Origin: Brasenia schreberi
Taxonomy: Eukaryota > Streptophyta > Magnoliopsida > Nymphaeales > Cabombaceae
NCBI GenBank assembly: GCA_036023115.1
Contig: JAYKKT010000090.1
Span: 36,665,501-36,729,500, forward strand
Direction of reading: 5' to 3'
DNA length: 64,000 nt
The notes under the pieces were generated by a model. It saw only the letters and a list, made by a program, of their open reading frames with translations. It did not search any database and had not been told where the DNA came from. Made by a program: the position numbers and the translations under genes. The stretch's first letter is position 1, and the number at the start of each line of letters is the position of its first letter. Positions 36,826 to 47,700 of the stretch are shown piece by piece.

Positions 36826-37159
36826 AAATTTCACCTGTCATGACACAGATACATTAGGGTGACACGTGATACCCTTTTCCTATTTTTGGTTATTTATACC
36901 TTTTCTTGTAATCTTAATGTACAACACCAAGGGAAGCGAGCGACCGTAAGTTGAGATGTCCAAGTAACAATTTAAAGATGGAGTATAAATGATCATACGT
37001 CAAATGATAAAATCATATTTCTACAAGAAAAATACTAGTTCAGCCTTTAGGGCCACAACAAAAAAATTAGTTAAAGAAAAGGGTTATTTGCACGGACAAT
37101 GCTGTTCTACTATGGCAAGATGTTGATTTGCATATGCACCTTCCAAAAGTTTGCGCTAT

Positions 37160-37405
37160 ATATATATATATATATTATTTATAGAGAATCTTAAATTTAT
37201 AATGTTTTTTGATACATAAATATTTAAATTTATAATCTCAAAATTAGATATTTAAATTACTTTGTATTTAATACATATAATATAAAGTATAAAAATACAA
37301 CAATACTTTTAATTTAAATTTTTACTGTTGATATTAAAGACCAAATGGTAAAAATATTTTTAAAAGATTATATAACGAAAGACATCATTTAGGACTCATA
37401 TATAT
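37160..37405. mobile_element. Fold-back MITE (family X), TA-flanked
   Basis: A TA run lies at 37159-37176 and CATATATATAAG ends it. The interior shares AATACTTTTAATTTAAATTT and TAAAGTATAAAAATACAA with the copies at 5.0 and 7.6 kb. Confidence 0.55.
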
Positions 37406-37465
37406 AAGCTTCAAATCTATTAATTTTGATGACATCAACCTTCCTCGGACAAGTATCTTTAAAGG

Positions 37466-37750
37466 ATTTAACAATAACAATAACTAATGTCTTTTCGCTA
37501 CTAGATGGGGTCGGCTACCTAAATTTTTTATTTTCATATAGATCTATTATGTGTCATATAAACTAGATCATTATTTTCATATAGATCATTATTTTCATAT
37601 AGATCTATTATGTGTCATATAAACTAGATCATTATTTATAGTTTCAACACTTTTGTGGTGGTTCTCATCCTGTTTTAACATATAATTTCGACAAAGTTTC
37701 CCTCCTATTTATTCGAGCTTGAGACGACGATGGAAAAGTGTTTCAAAGCA
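37466..37750 (-). mobile_element. Miniature RTE derivative with 3' end joined to 5' leader
   Basis: The left part matches the RTE 3' end (TACTAGATGGGGTCGGCTAC), expanded by a local duplication of about 62 bp (TTTTCATATAGATCTATTAT occurs twice). The right part (ATTCGAGCTTGAGACGACG, GGTGGAGTTAG) matches the 5' leader at 20.2-20.3 kb. The junction differs from that at 24.06 kb. Confidence 0.55.
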
Positions 37751-37975
37751 AATAGGTGGAGTTAGTACGTTTAGAGGATTTAAAACTATAAAATATTTAA
37801 TAGACTTTGAACATTAGAGAGAGTAAAAGCAATGGTCGGTGCGACGGTCAAAGGCAGCGCCATTAAACTCTTAACTAGTTTTAGCGCCATCCACCCTCCT
37901 CCGTTAAAGTTGGCAATCGATAATTTAATTATGGCATTTGTGCATCGTGGGTAATCCAATATTTCCTTTGACCAA

Positions 37976-38011
<36 letters not shown>

Positions 38012-38040
38012 CCGCGCGTGGACTTTCTATCTCCGCTAAC

Positions 38041-38048
38041 CATATAAA
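38041..38048 (+). promoter_or_regulatory. Probable TATA box of the U-box gene
   Basis: CATATAAA lies about 110 bp before the start codon, after a (CT)n tract at 37981-38008 and before a CT-rich leader. Confidence 0.5.
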
Positions 38049-38151
38049 TCTTCTCTTTCCATCTTATTTCTTCACAAAGCCCAAAATCAAACCAAATCTC
38101 TCCCCCCCCTCTCTCTGTGTGCAATTCACCGTTATTGGTGTTGATAATTTG

Positions 38152-39408
38152 ATGGAAGGAATTGAGATCCCTCCGTTGTTCAACTGTCCAATCTCTCTTC
38201 AGATAATGAAGGATCCTGTGACCATATGCACGGGAATAACATGTGACAGGGAAAGCATGGAGCGGTGGATCTTCTCCTACAAGAAGAAGGTGTGCCCAGT
38301 TACAAAGCAGCCACTCGCAGATTCAAACCTCACCCCTAATCACACCCTCCGCCGCCTCATTCAAGCCTGGTGCGTCGAGAACGCCTCCCATGGCATCGAG
38401 AGGATCCCGACGCCGAAGCCACCGGTCGACTCATCGACCATTCTCAATCTTCTCCATGATTTCCAATCGCCAAGCCATCAAACCCAACTCCGGTCTCTGC
38501 ATAAACTCAAGTCCTTGGTCTCCGAGAGCGACCGCAACCGGGATTGTATTCAGTCTGCGGGAACGGCCAAACGACTCGCCGGACTAATCCAGGCTCTTAC
38601 TACCACTCAACAACAGGAAAAGGAAGATCAAGAAGGAAACTGCATGGAGGAGAGATCTATGGTCCTCCAGGAGGCCTTGGATCTTCTTCTTCGCGTAGGG
38701 ATCAAAGAGGACGAATTGAAAGATCTCGCCGTGAAAGGCGTTGACATTATTGGATCTTTGACTTGGGTATTACTCAAGGGTGATCACCAACTAAGATTGA
38801 AGTCTTTCATGGTTATGAAGGCAGCTTTCGAGGGGTTGAACCCTGTGTTCTTGATGAATCTAAGGAGAGATCTCTTGATGGGTTTCGTTCAAATTCTTCG
38901 CGATCGAATCTCGCAAAAAACAACCAAACTTGCAATTAAGTTATTGATAGAAGTATCCAAATGGGCAAGGAATAGGATCAAAGTGGTTGAATGCGGTGCA
39001 ATACCATTGTTGGTAGAACTCATCATAGACTCGTCAGAGAGAAAAATGAATGAGATGTTGATGTGGCTCTTGGACATGCTGTGTAGAAGTGCAGAGGGGA
39101 GGGCAGCGCTATTAGATCACGCTGCGGGAATCTCTGCGGTCTCCATGAAGATGATGAGCGTCTCTCAAATCACAAATGACAGGGCTGTTGGGATATTGTA
39201 TTCTTTGTGCAAGTATGCTTCAAACCCTTGTTTGGTACAAGAAATGCTCCAGGTGGGGGCAATTTCGAAGCTGTGCTTGATCTTACAGGTCGAGGGTAAT
39301 ACAAAGACGAAGGAGAAGGCAAAGGAGATGCTTAGGGTGCACGCCAACGTTTGGAGGAATTCGCCTTGTTTGCCTCATCATTTATTATCTGGTTATCCTT
39401 CCAAGTAG
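38152..39408 (+). CDS. U-box E3 ubiquitin ligase, PUB22/23/24-like, intronless
   Basis: 418 residues from the first in-frame ATG; the open frame continues upstream only without a Met. Residues about 5-80 form a U-box: IPPLFNCPISLQIMKDPVT, GITCDRESMERWI, VCPVTKQPL and NHTLRRLIQAWC. This fold binds E2-ubiquitin. The NASHGIERIPTPKPPV linker is characteristic of the PUB22/23/24 group. The rest (about 100-410) is helical, ARM-repeat-like sequence (AIPLLVELII, GAISKLCLILQ) expected to bind substrates. Known members are cytosolic ligases that damp immune and drought responses; the role here is inferred. Length and the single exon suit the group, and no damage is seen. Confidence 0.92.
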   Translation: MEGIEIPPLFNCPISLQIMKDPVTICTGITCDRESMERWIFSYKKKVCPVTKQPLADSNLTPNHTLRRLIQAWCVENASHGIERIPTPKPPVDSSTILNLLHDFQSPSHQTQLRSLHKLKSLVSESDRNRDCIQSAGTAKRLAGLIQALTTTQQQEKEDQEGNCMEERSMVLQEALDLLLRVGIKEDELKDLAVKGVDIIGSLTWVLLKGDHQLRLKSFMVMKAAFEGLNPVFLMNLRRDLLMGFVQILRDRISQKTTKLAIKLLIEVSKWARNRIKVVECGAIPLLVELIIDSSERKMNEMLMWLLDMLCRSAEGRAALLDHAAGISAVSMKMMSVSQITNDRAVGILYSLCKYASNPCLVQEMLQVGAISKLCLILQVEGNTKTKEKAKEMLRVHANVWRNSPCLPHHLLSGYPSK

Positions 39409-39617
39409 AACAACTAGGGGTCTCTCTCTCAAATTGTTATTCTTTTGGTAAACTGGGGAGTGTATATATGGAGTGAGACCAAAAGGTTTTCCTGCAACAA
39501 GCAGATCTTTTGGGTTCAGTTTGTCGCTCTTTTCTATGAATAGTTATAAGTATACAATTTGAAGAACTAGGGAGGAAGATTTGTCATTTCAAGAAATATG
39601 GTTTTCTTTGCTTCTCT

Positions 39618-39715
39618 TTTTGTTACAACGGGGGGCGGAAGCCAGTATTCAAGCCCAGACTGATCCAAAATTACGCTAGAGAGCCCTAGCACGTGATCAT
39701 CACCTTGGCCCCGAA
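39618..39715 (-). mobile_element. Possible SINE remnant downstream of the U-box gene
   Basis: The plus strand reads TTTGTTACAACGGGGGGCGG, AAGCC and later CCAAGGTGATGATCACGTGC in reverse sense. The tail matches S1 and S2; the head is poorly preserved. Confidence 0.35.
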
Positions 39716-40331
39716 GTGCAAGTATTATCGCTTTCCGATTTCAACTGCAGGCTGCGCCTCATCTAGTCATAAATAATGATCGTGGATTCATTATTGCAAT
39801 TTTTTAGAGGATACAAGAAATTATTTTCAACTCTCTCTCTCTCTCTCTCACGCAAGTATTTGTACGAAGCGTTATCATGGAATCAGCTATGCTTGCTTAA
39901 GCCTCTTCTCTTTTTCTTCGTGACTAATACCGATCGGTTTTTTCGTACTATTAGACAAAGTTTATTCTATATATAATTCCTGTTGCAGAATGGGCGGGCA
40001 CTGTATGTTCAGAAAGTACAGAGAGAGATTCTCCAATTTGCATATATAGATGAGATTTGGTTGATCGTTATCTTAATTAAGTTGTTAAGAAAACCTATTC
40101 ATTTCTGCTAGCCATCGTGTATCTCCGACTTCAGAGCTTGAATATGATGAGAGAGAGCCGCTATAAAGCTTTTCTACTGATCAAACTGAATATAGTCTTC
40201 TCCCTTTCTCTTCCTTATTTCCCTCATTTTGTAAACACTACTTAGAAAATGAGAATCAGGAACTCCTTTGTGGAAACTAGATGTAGGTCTGCATTACTAT
40301 TTGCACATTTATCCATATTCAATTCTCTGCA

Positions 40332-40445
40332 TTCAGAGCGTCAGCTCACCCAGCAGGACTCTCGACTCACAAGGCGCATGAAACGGGTTCGATTCTCGCG
40401 GTATGCACACCTGGCTTCTGCCTCCCCGTTATAACAAAAAAGAAA
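40332..40445 (+). mobile_element. tRNA-derived SINE, head type S2, well preserved
   Basis: CAGAGCGTCAGCTCACCCAG (A box), GACTCTCGACTCACAAGG, GGGTTCGATTCTCGCGG (B box), TATGCACACCTGGCTTCTGC, CTCCCCGTTATAAC and an A run. It is the best S2 copy in the window. Confidence 0.75.
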
Positions 40446-41580
40446 TCAATTCCCTCTCCACATCTCATAATAATGCCTTGATTTGTACACATACAATTCA
40501 TCAAGAGCATATGAAAGCCTATTCTTAAACAAAATCTCCATGTGACATCTCTATTCATCTCGATTGATGGAAACCTGATTAGACCATTGGCACGTCTCAC
40601 GTTAATGCAAAGATTCCATATCACATCTAAAGCTTAAAATTTCTATGTGATCTGATCTCTTAGCTAGTTCATCCCCAAAGCTTGAAACAATAGTATTCGG
40701 ACATTTGGTTGTCAATATATTCCAGTATCATGTTTTATACGATGTGTTCGTTTATTTATTTCTGTACATTTATATATTATACTGCAGCATTCTTTCTTAA
40801 TTGTGGAACTAAACCAAGATCTGGCTTCAAAAACGTGAAGGCACCTTTGTGGAAAATATTTGATAGGAAGCTTTTGCTTGCACTTGGTAGCTGAATACTG
40901 GGTTGAGTATAACCATACCATTTGATTTCTCACCAAATTGCCCATATTTGAGAAAAGAGAAAGACGCTTAGAACAGAAAGCAGAATGTGCTTCGATGCGT
41001 ATGATTTTTGAAGATTGTTGTCCTACAACAGCACCAATCTGATCTGGTCTTTTTCTACATACTCAAATACGAAACTGATTAACGATTTAGTTGACGGCGG
41101 ACCCTGTTAAATCCTTAAGCAGCATTGTGAGTTGGGAGCCCATCAAGAAGCCTCAAAGTGCGACCTGTAAGTGAGAAACTTGGACATAATTAATGGTGGT
41201 GGTCTAACATTGCTGCCACCAGAATACCGAATGTGGGCCGTCTTATACTTCCACATACAGTTTCCTCTTTCCATACATCTTTGTCAATTTTTTTTTCTTA
41301 GACTGACTATATTTTATCCAACCTTAAGACCCAAAAGTAACGTTACTATATTAGCAAGTAATTAATCATATTCTACAAACTGTTCGCATGACATAATGTT
41401 AAACTATGATACCCGTTTTAAGGGTCTTCCTGGAACTAGGCCATCGACATCGACCCTGGCATCATCCATGGAGGCTTCTTTCCTCCACGCACATGGAAGG
41501 AGAGGTCTTTCTGGTGTCGAATGGGAGCGGACGATGGCGCTGTGATATTCACTTTACAGTACTCATTGATGGGATCTCTC
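40446..41580. other. Intergenic stretch without recognised feature
   Basis: No exon-like conserved peptide, RNA gene or repeat was recognised on either strand. Confidence 0.5.
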
Positions 41581-41584
41581 TCAG

Positions 41585-41870
41585 ATTAAAATCTTTACGT
41601 ACAAAGGAGACTTTGAGACTTTAAGGCTACTTATAGATCATATCTTTGGAAGGCTTCCATTTCTAACACCTTTACATACACACAGGAGAGATTGAGATCT
41701 TTAAGACTATTTATAAATATCACCATCACCCTTGGAAGGGTTCCATTTTTAACATCTTTCCATACACGGGAGATATCGAAACTTTAAGGCAAGTTTTAGA
41801 TTATAGCACTGGAAGACGTCCAATTTTTGGCATCTTCACATACAGGACAGGTTGAGATTTCAAGATCTTA
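41585..41870. repeat. Degenerate minisatellite, about 80-bp unit, 3-4 copies
   Basis: GGAAG..TTCCA words recur at about 41648, 41734 and 41811, each followed by ..TTT(CT)TAACA(CT)CTTT.CATACAC and GAGA(CT)..GA.A(CT)TTTAAG. Unit spacing is 77-86 bp. No coding content. Confidence 0.65.
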
Positions 41871-44770
41871 ATATACAAGTGATTGATCATTTTCTCGTTT
41901 TTTATCTCAATATATGAAATACTTGGGATTTTTAGGAGGTGATGAACGAGGGGACAGAGAGAGATGAGCAGGCTAGCAACATAAGCGGAGTAATCGTTTT
42001 TAGGTGAACATTGAATCAACGGCTACACGGACTGGAACAAATGAAGGCATTTCCTTTCTACACCACACACACACATATTCTGCATAACTCTCGGTAAATG
42101 GGTTGGTGGGGAAGTTGAATTGATACTTGAGGACTAAGTTAGAAGGGAGCAGATTGCCTTCTAAGTTCTAAGTGTTGGAGACTTTTGACAAGTCTTTTGC
42201 AGATCTATTTAGGAATCCCACTTAAAATGCTAAATCTCCATTACAGCTTGACCCTCTAAACGTCATGTTTCAGTTCCTCTTCTCCTGGTTCACTCTTACA
42301 GATTCCTTCCTTATTAATCCCAATTTGTCATCACAACCACCAATTGCCGTCATGTTTTGCTAGGGCTTGTAAACGAGCCGAGTGAAGCAAAAGCAGTCTT
42401 CTCGTGCTCTTTTCCTACATGAGTTATATAAGATACTCATATCTGTATATTTTCTAGGAATTTACATCCACATTTATGAGATGCTCATCAGTTCAGAAAG
42501 AACCGAGTTCGAACTGATCGGTTGAACTATTTTGATCGTCTCAGCTCGCTTTTGAGCTCTTCCAAAACTAATTAATGCTTGTGTTTGTTTTCGCTCATTT
42601 CGCTTGCCATTCCCTTGCCAATATCCATAGCCAGGGCACCGGTCGCCATTTCATTATCGTTTCTTTTATATTTTCAAAACCTGTATAAGTGTAATTAAGG
42701 GAAACAAAAAAATTAGCAGTAAACCATACTACAATTAAGTCATGAATGCATTCTTAAATTTTATGTCTTTTAATCAAACCTAGAGATATAAACAAAGTCT
42801 TAAAAATGCCACAAAAGTGTTTAGATCAAACATCATTAACGACAAATACAAAATCGCAAAATGCTACAGAAAATTCTACATCAAATCATCATCATACGCA
42901 TACAAAATCAAAAGCTACGAAAGTTTTCATATCGAATCATCATGTTCCAATTCAACCTTCGAGCAGCTTCCGTCTTCTTCATCCAACCTTCTGTTGACTA
43001 ATCCCTCCAAGATGTCACTCATCATTCCACTAGACCCGTAAAGCTGTCATCTATATTTAATGAGTTTGCCTTTTTCAAGACGTTCCCTTGCCCTGTTCAG
43101 TATGCCTGAGTAGTGGAAGCTGATGGTCCTCTCCGATACATTTCTTGCAACGTTCTAATCATATTCAGCCGGAAACCTAGAATTTTGCTATAATAACAAA
43201 TAGAAGGCAACACTGATGAAGATAAAAACCACAACGCAATAGAATTAATCATGTAATGGACCATGGCTTTCGGTATACACACACTATGCGTATAACATGA
43301 CATAAACACTATACAGTGAACATGCCATGATCTGTAACTTGATAAACTGTTGCTTCCACCCATCTAGATGGCAACACTCGTTAAGATGAATCAAAATGTT
43401 TCAGCATATATAAGATGAATAGGTGTCCAGCTCATATTTTACACTTGTAATAGGTATTGAAAGGAAATTTGTATTTATAGAACTAATAAGTTAAATGAAT
43501 AAAATACTTGGAATAGGTGTCCCAGCTCCTTGACGTTTTGTAGTTGAACCTTCAGGCAGGTGCCCGAGTCGGACCTTCCTTTATTTTTGAAGTGAATGTA
43601 GGCAAGCTGAGTGTATGAAGACCACGAGCAAATATGCATATCCGAGAATCTAGCACTAGAGAGCCAAATTTCCAGAGTAAACTTTCAACCCTGGGTAAAC
43701 ATACATGTGATCTTCCTTTATTTCTTTTGAAAGTAGAGTTCATTTTGGGCCGACCCTTGGTTTCACCCTTGTTACTAGACGCCCACGTCAAGAGAGAAAT
43801 AGTCTAATCGGATTGACCCGTTAGTCTTATATTAGTAGATTGCAGTTGACGGCCAGATCATGAACAAATAGAAAAATCCAAGATGTACATTTTTGTTCTA
43901 GATAAAATACTTGGAATTATTTTACCTCTTCTACTAACTATTAACCGTTGTAAATGAAAATACATCACTAGTTAAGAGAAGAACCTGGACACCGAATGTT
44001 ACCAGAAATCTAGCTCCAAAGACATCAAACAACTGAACAGCAATCTAGCTCCAAAAAGACAGCAAATAACTGAACAGCGAACGGGTAAGGCAATGTTGAA
44101 TGTGTAGTTCTATTTTCATAAAGAGCTAGAAAGCATTCAATATAAACTCCGATTTATCAGCATTTGCAATGCATTTTTTAGATAAACGAGAGAAATTTCT
44201 GAAAGTACGACACTGGGACTTGCTCGTAGAGCTCGTACCACAATAGAACATCCATTGTCTTGCTGAATGAAAGGAAAAAACTTCTTGCACAGCGATCTCC
44301 TACAATAGAAATTTGAACACGAGGCGGTTGATTATGAAATATAATGCCTGTCTTCAGGCACAAGGAAGACTAATTGTGGGAACATCAGGAAATGTTGTTG
44401 GTCTTATATTCCCAATTCATTCATGCTGTGAATTATTGCATCTTGCATTTCAAATAACAAATGTTGTGCAAACATCAAAGTCAAGAAGCATTCCCAGAAA
44501 TAAGCACAAAAGTTCTAAAATGCTACTTCAAAGCTTTCTTTTCTTTAAACATCAGTTACATTACTATAGAGGATCAAAATGGAGATCTGGGAAGACAGAC
44601 GGACAAAACTAACAAACAACAAAGTGGCAAAAGAAAAAACAGAATTTGCACATTGCGTGGAAGAGACCTTCCTAAAAGCAAACTGCTGATATAGTTCCTG
44701 TTTACTTCGTGCCTCAAGGAAACTTGTTCGATGGACAGTAGCAACGATTTTGCAGTGTAGGCCTTCATCG
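41871..44770. other. Intergenic stretch without recognised gene
   Basis: 42.36-42.56 kb has AGCCGAG and GAGCTC words like those at 23.2 and 31.5 kb, possibly one degraded repeat family. The rest, including the frames at 43.1-43.8 and 44.3-44.7 kb, shows no domain. Confidence 0.45.
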
Positions 44771-44772
44771 AA

Positions 44773-47700
44773 TTATCCAATGTGCAATATGAAGTTCGCT
44801 ACGTGGAGAAAACCAGCCTCCTGATAGCATATTGCTATGTGATCCCGACTTTCAAGCCATGTACCATCAATGGATGCCAAATCCAACAAAAAAGCTGCTT
44901 GATCCAAAGCCACCTGAAAAATATCTCATTGTAAATGACACAACATAACTAGCCACGGATGACAAATGGAAAATATTTTCCTTTCTGAAGAAATGAAAAA
45001 ACATGACCCTGCGTAAATGTTTTCATGATCGCTATATGCTCATAAGCATGAGAACAAAAGAAAAGATTGATTCATGTACCAGCAGGGTTAGAGTAGCATT
45101 CACTAAATGCATACAGAAGTGATAAAATCTCCAAATTTTGGCCTAAAAGAATCTTAATAACATTTTAAGCTTGTCAGAGAAAACTTGCAGTCAATTCTAT
45201 GCATAATACATGGACTGGATAAGCCAAAACTGATACCAAAATCAGACCATTTCTGACACTAAATGATGTCACCTGCATGCATTCTTTGTCGCACTTGGGC
45301 TCTATCTTGTATTTTATTAACATTCAACTCACAAGATCAAAATCATATATTATCATTTCCCGTACGACACTTTCGAGGCCTTCATCGACCCATTGAAGTG
45401 TTCAGAGTCTGATCATCACACCTAACCGAAGCTCCAGCTAACTGCCTCTTAAATGTTCAAAGTTCAAACCACCTGTAGTCTCTCTCAATTATTTTATTGT
45501 TTACTCGTGTTGCAGTAACAGTTTCTCTAATACAGCTCACTGTATATCTGGCACTCCCTCCTGAAATCACATATCTATCTCAATGTCTTCCTTCCTGTGA
45601 TTGATGCCCTATGGATTGGTGACTGCTCAACACTCACCACCGTAAATATAGCCACTGACTAGACCGGATTAACAAGAAAAGGAAATGCAACGCACAAAGA
45701 GGGAAAAGAGTAGGACTTATTTATTTCCCTTACAGTTTTCTATCAAGATTTGATGTCTAAGACTGAGTTGGCATCAAGCAATTTTCAAACTTGTTTTGTT
45801 GAAAACCAAAGCGATATATGCTAAGGGCTGAATTAGCATGTTCGCTGTAGACCACACCTGCTCAAGGGCTTTTCCTTTCTTCAGGTCTTCATGCTTGCCT
45901 TCATTGGTAACCCTCTCCCTCGTGCAATGCTGGCAACATCCTGCAAAGTGTAATGAACAACGGTAACTTTGGATTTTACTAGAAAGAGAAATGAAAGTGG
46001 AAAACCAGTTTAAAGTAATATATTTGACACCTCATATCTGCAGCCCAATGTCCACCATGGAGACTTCAAAGCTACTCGAGCTGCATCTTTAGCTTCTAAA
46101 CTACGTCCAACCCTAAAAGATGCACCTTCAGTGAGCTCCAAGACCAAACTTGGAAATTTTGACAAATCACGCAGCATAGGTCAAAGGCCAACACGTAATA
46201 AAACTATACTTCTACAGACTTCAACAAAACCTCTGCATAGAACACAAAAGGCCATGCAAATCCTGGAAAGTGCTCCTCTTTGAATAGAATTCTCCAGTCA
46301 CCAATGCAGAAACCTTTACAACAACAAGAACAACTAAGCCTTTTCCCATACTAGACGGGGTCGGCTACATGGATTCTTTGTTTCCACAGAGTCCTATCAT
46401 GTACCATGTTAGCAGTTAACTCACAATAAGCTAGATCATTCTTTATTGTTTCTTTCCAATATTTTTGTGGTCGTCCTCTACCCCTTTTAATACTTTCCAA
46501 ATTTAGTTTTTCATACCTTCTTAAAGGTTCTTCTTTTAATCTTCTTTCTATATGTCCAAACCATCTTAAACAATATTCTCTCATTTTATCCTCTATTGGT
46601 GTCACTCCTAATTTGTTTATAATAACCTCATTATGTATATGGTCTTTTCTTGTATGACCACTCATCCATCTCAACATCTTCATTTATGTCACAAACATCT
46701 TTTGTACATGATCATTAATTGCCCAACACTCATAACCATAAAATATGACAGGTCTAATTGTTGCTCTATAATATTTACCTTTTAACTTTAATGGTATCTT
46801 CTTATCACAAAGAATACGTGATGCTCCTCTCCATTTTAACCAACCAGCATTAATTCTATGCGTAACATCTCCATCAATTGACCCTAGGTATTTAAAACTT
46901 TCCTTTTAGGGGATGCAATGTATGCCAATTTTAATTTTTATGTCCTCTAAAGTAACCAAATGATCAAACTTACATTCCATATATTCTGTCTTTGTTCTAC
47001 TAAGTCGAAGGCCTTTGCTTTCTAATGTTCATATCCATAGTTCCAATTTTCTATTAACTTTTTCCTTAGACTCCTCCACTAACACAATGTCATATGTAAA
47101 TAACATACACCAAGGTACTTGATCTTGAATATGTTTTGTTAACTCATCAATCACCATTATAAATAAGTATGGACTTAAAGTTGATCCTTGATGTAACCCA
47201 ATATTAACTTCAAAGAAGTCTATCATTCCTTCACGAGTCCTCACACATGTTTTTGCACCATCGTATGTCTCTTATAAGGTTAATGTATGTCAATGGGATA
47301 CCTCTTTTTTCCAAGGTTCTCTAAAGAACCTCCCTCGGTACCCTATCATAAGCTTTTTCTAGATCAATAAATATCATGTGAAGGCCTATCTTTTTTGCTC
47401 TAAAATGTTCCGTAAGACATCTCAAAAGGTGAATCGCTTCAATAATAGATCTGTTTGGCATGAATCCAAATTGGTTCTCTGTTGTACTTAACACTTGTCT
47501 TAACCTACGTTCGATAATTCTTTCCCATAATTTTATAGTATGGCTCATTAACTTAATACCTTGATAATTCGCCCAATTCTGAATGTCTCCCTTGTTCTTA
47601 TATATGGGTATAAGTGGACTCACTCTTCATTCCTCGGGTATCTTTTGGTTTCTCCATATTTCATTAAATAGTCTTGTGAGCCAAGTGATTCCTATTTCTC

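Noticed and set aside
38119..38151. Upstream extension of the U-box protein frame
   Set aside because: The extension begins with GTG inside a CT-rich leader. The first Met, at 38152, gives the family-typical N-terminus.
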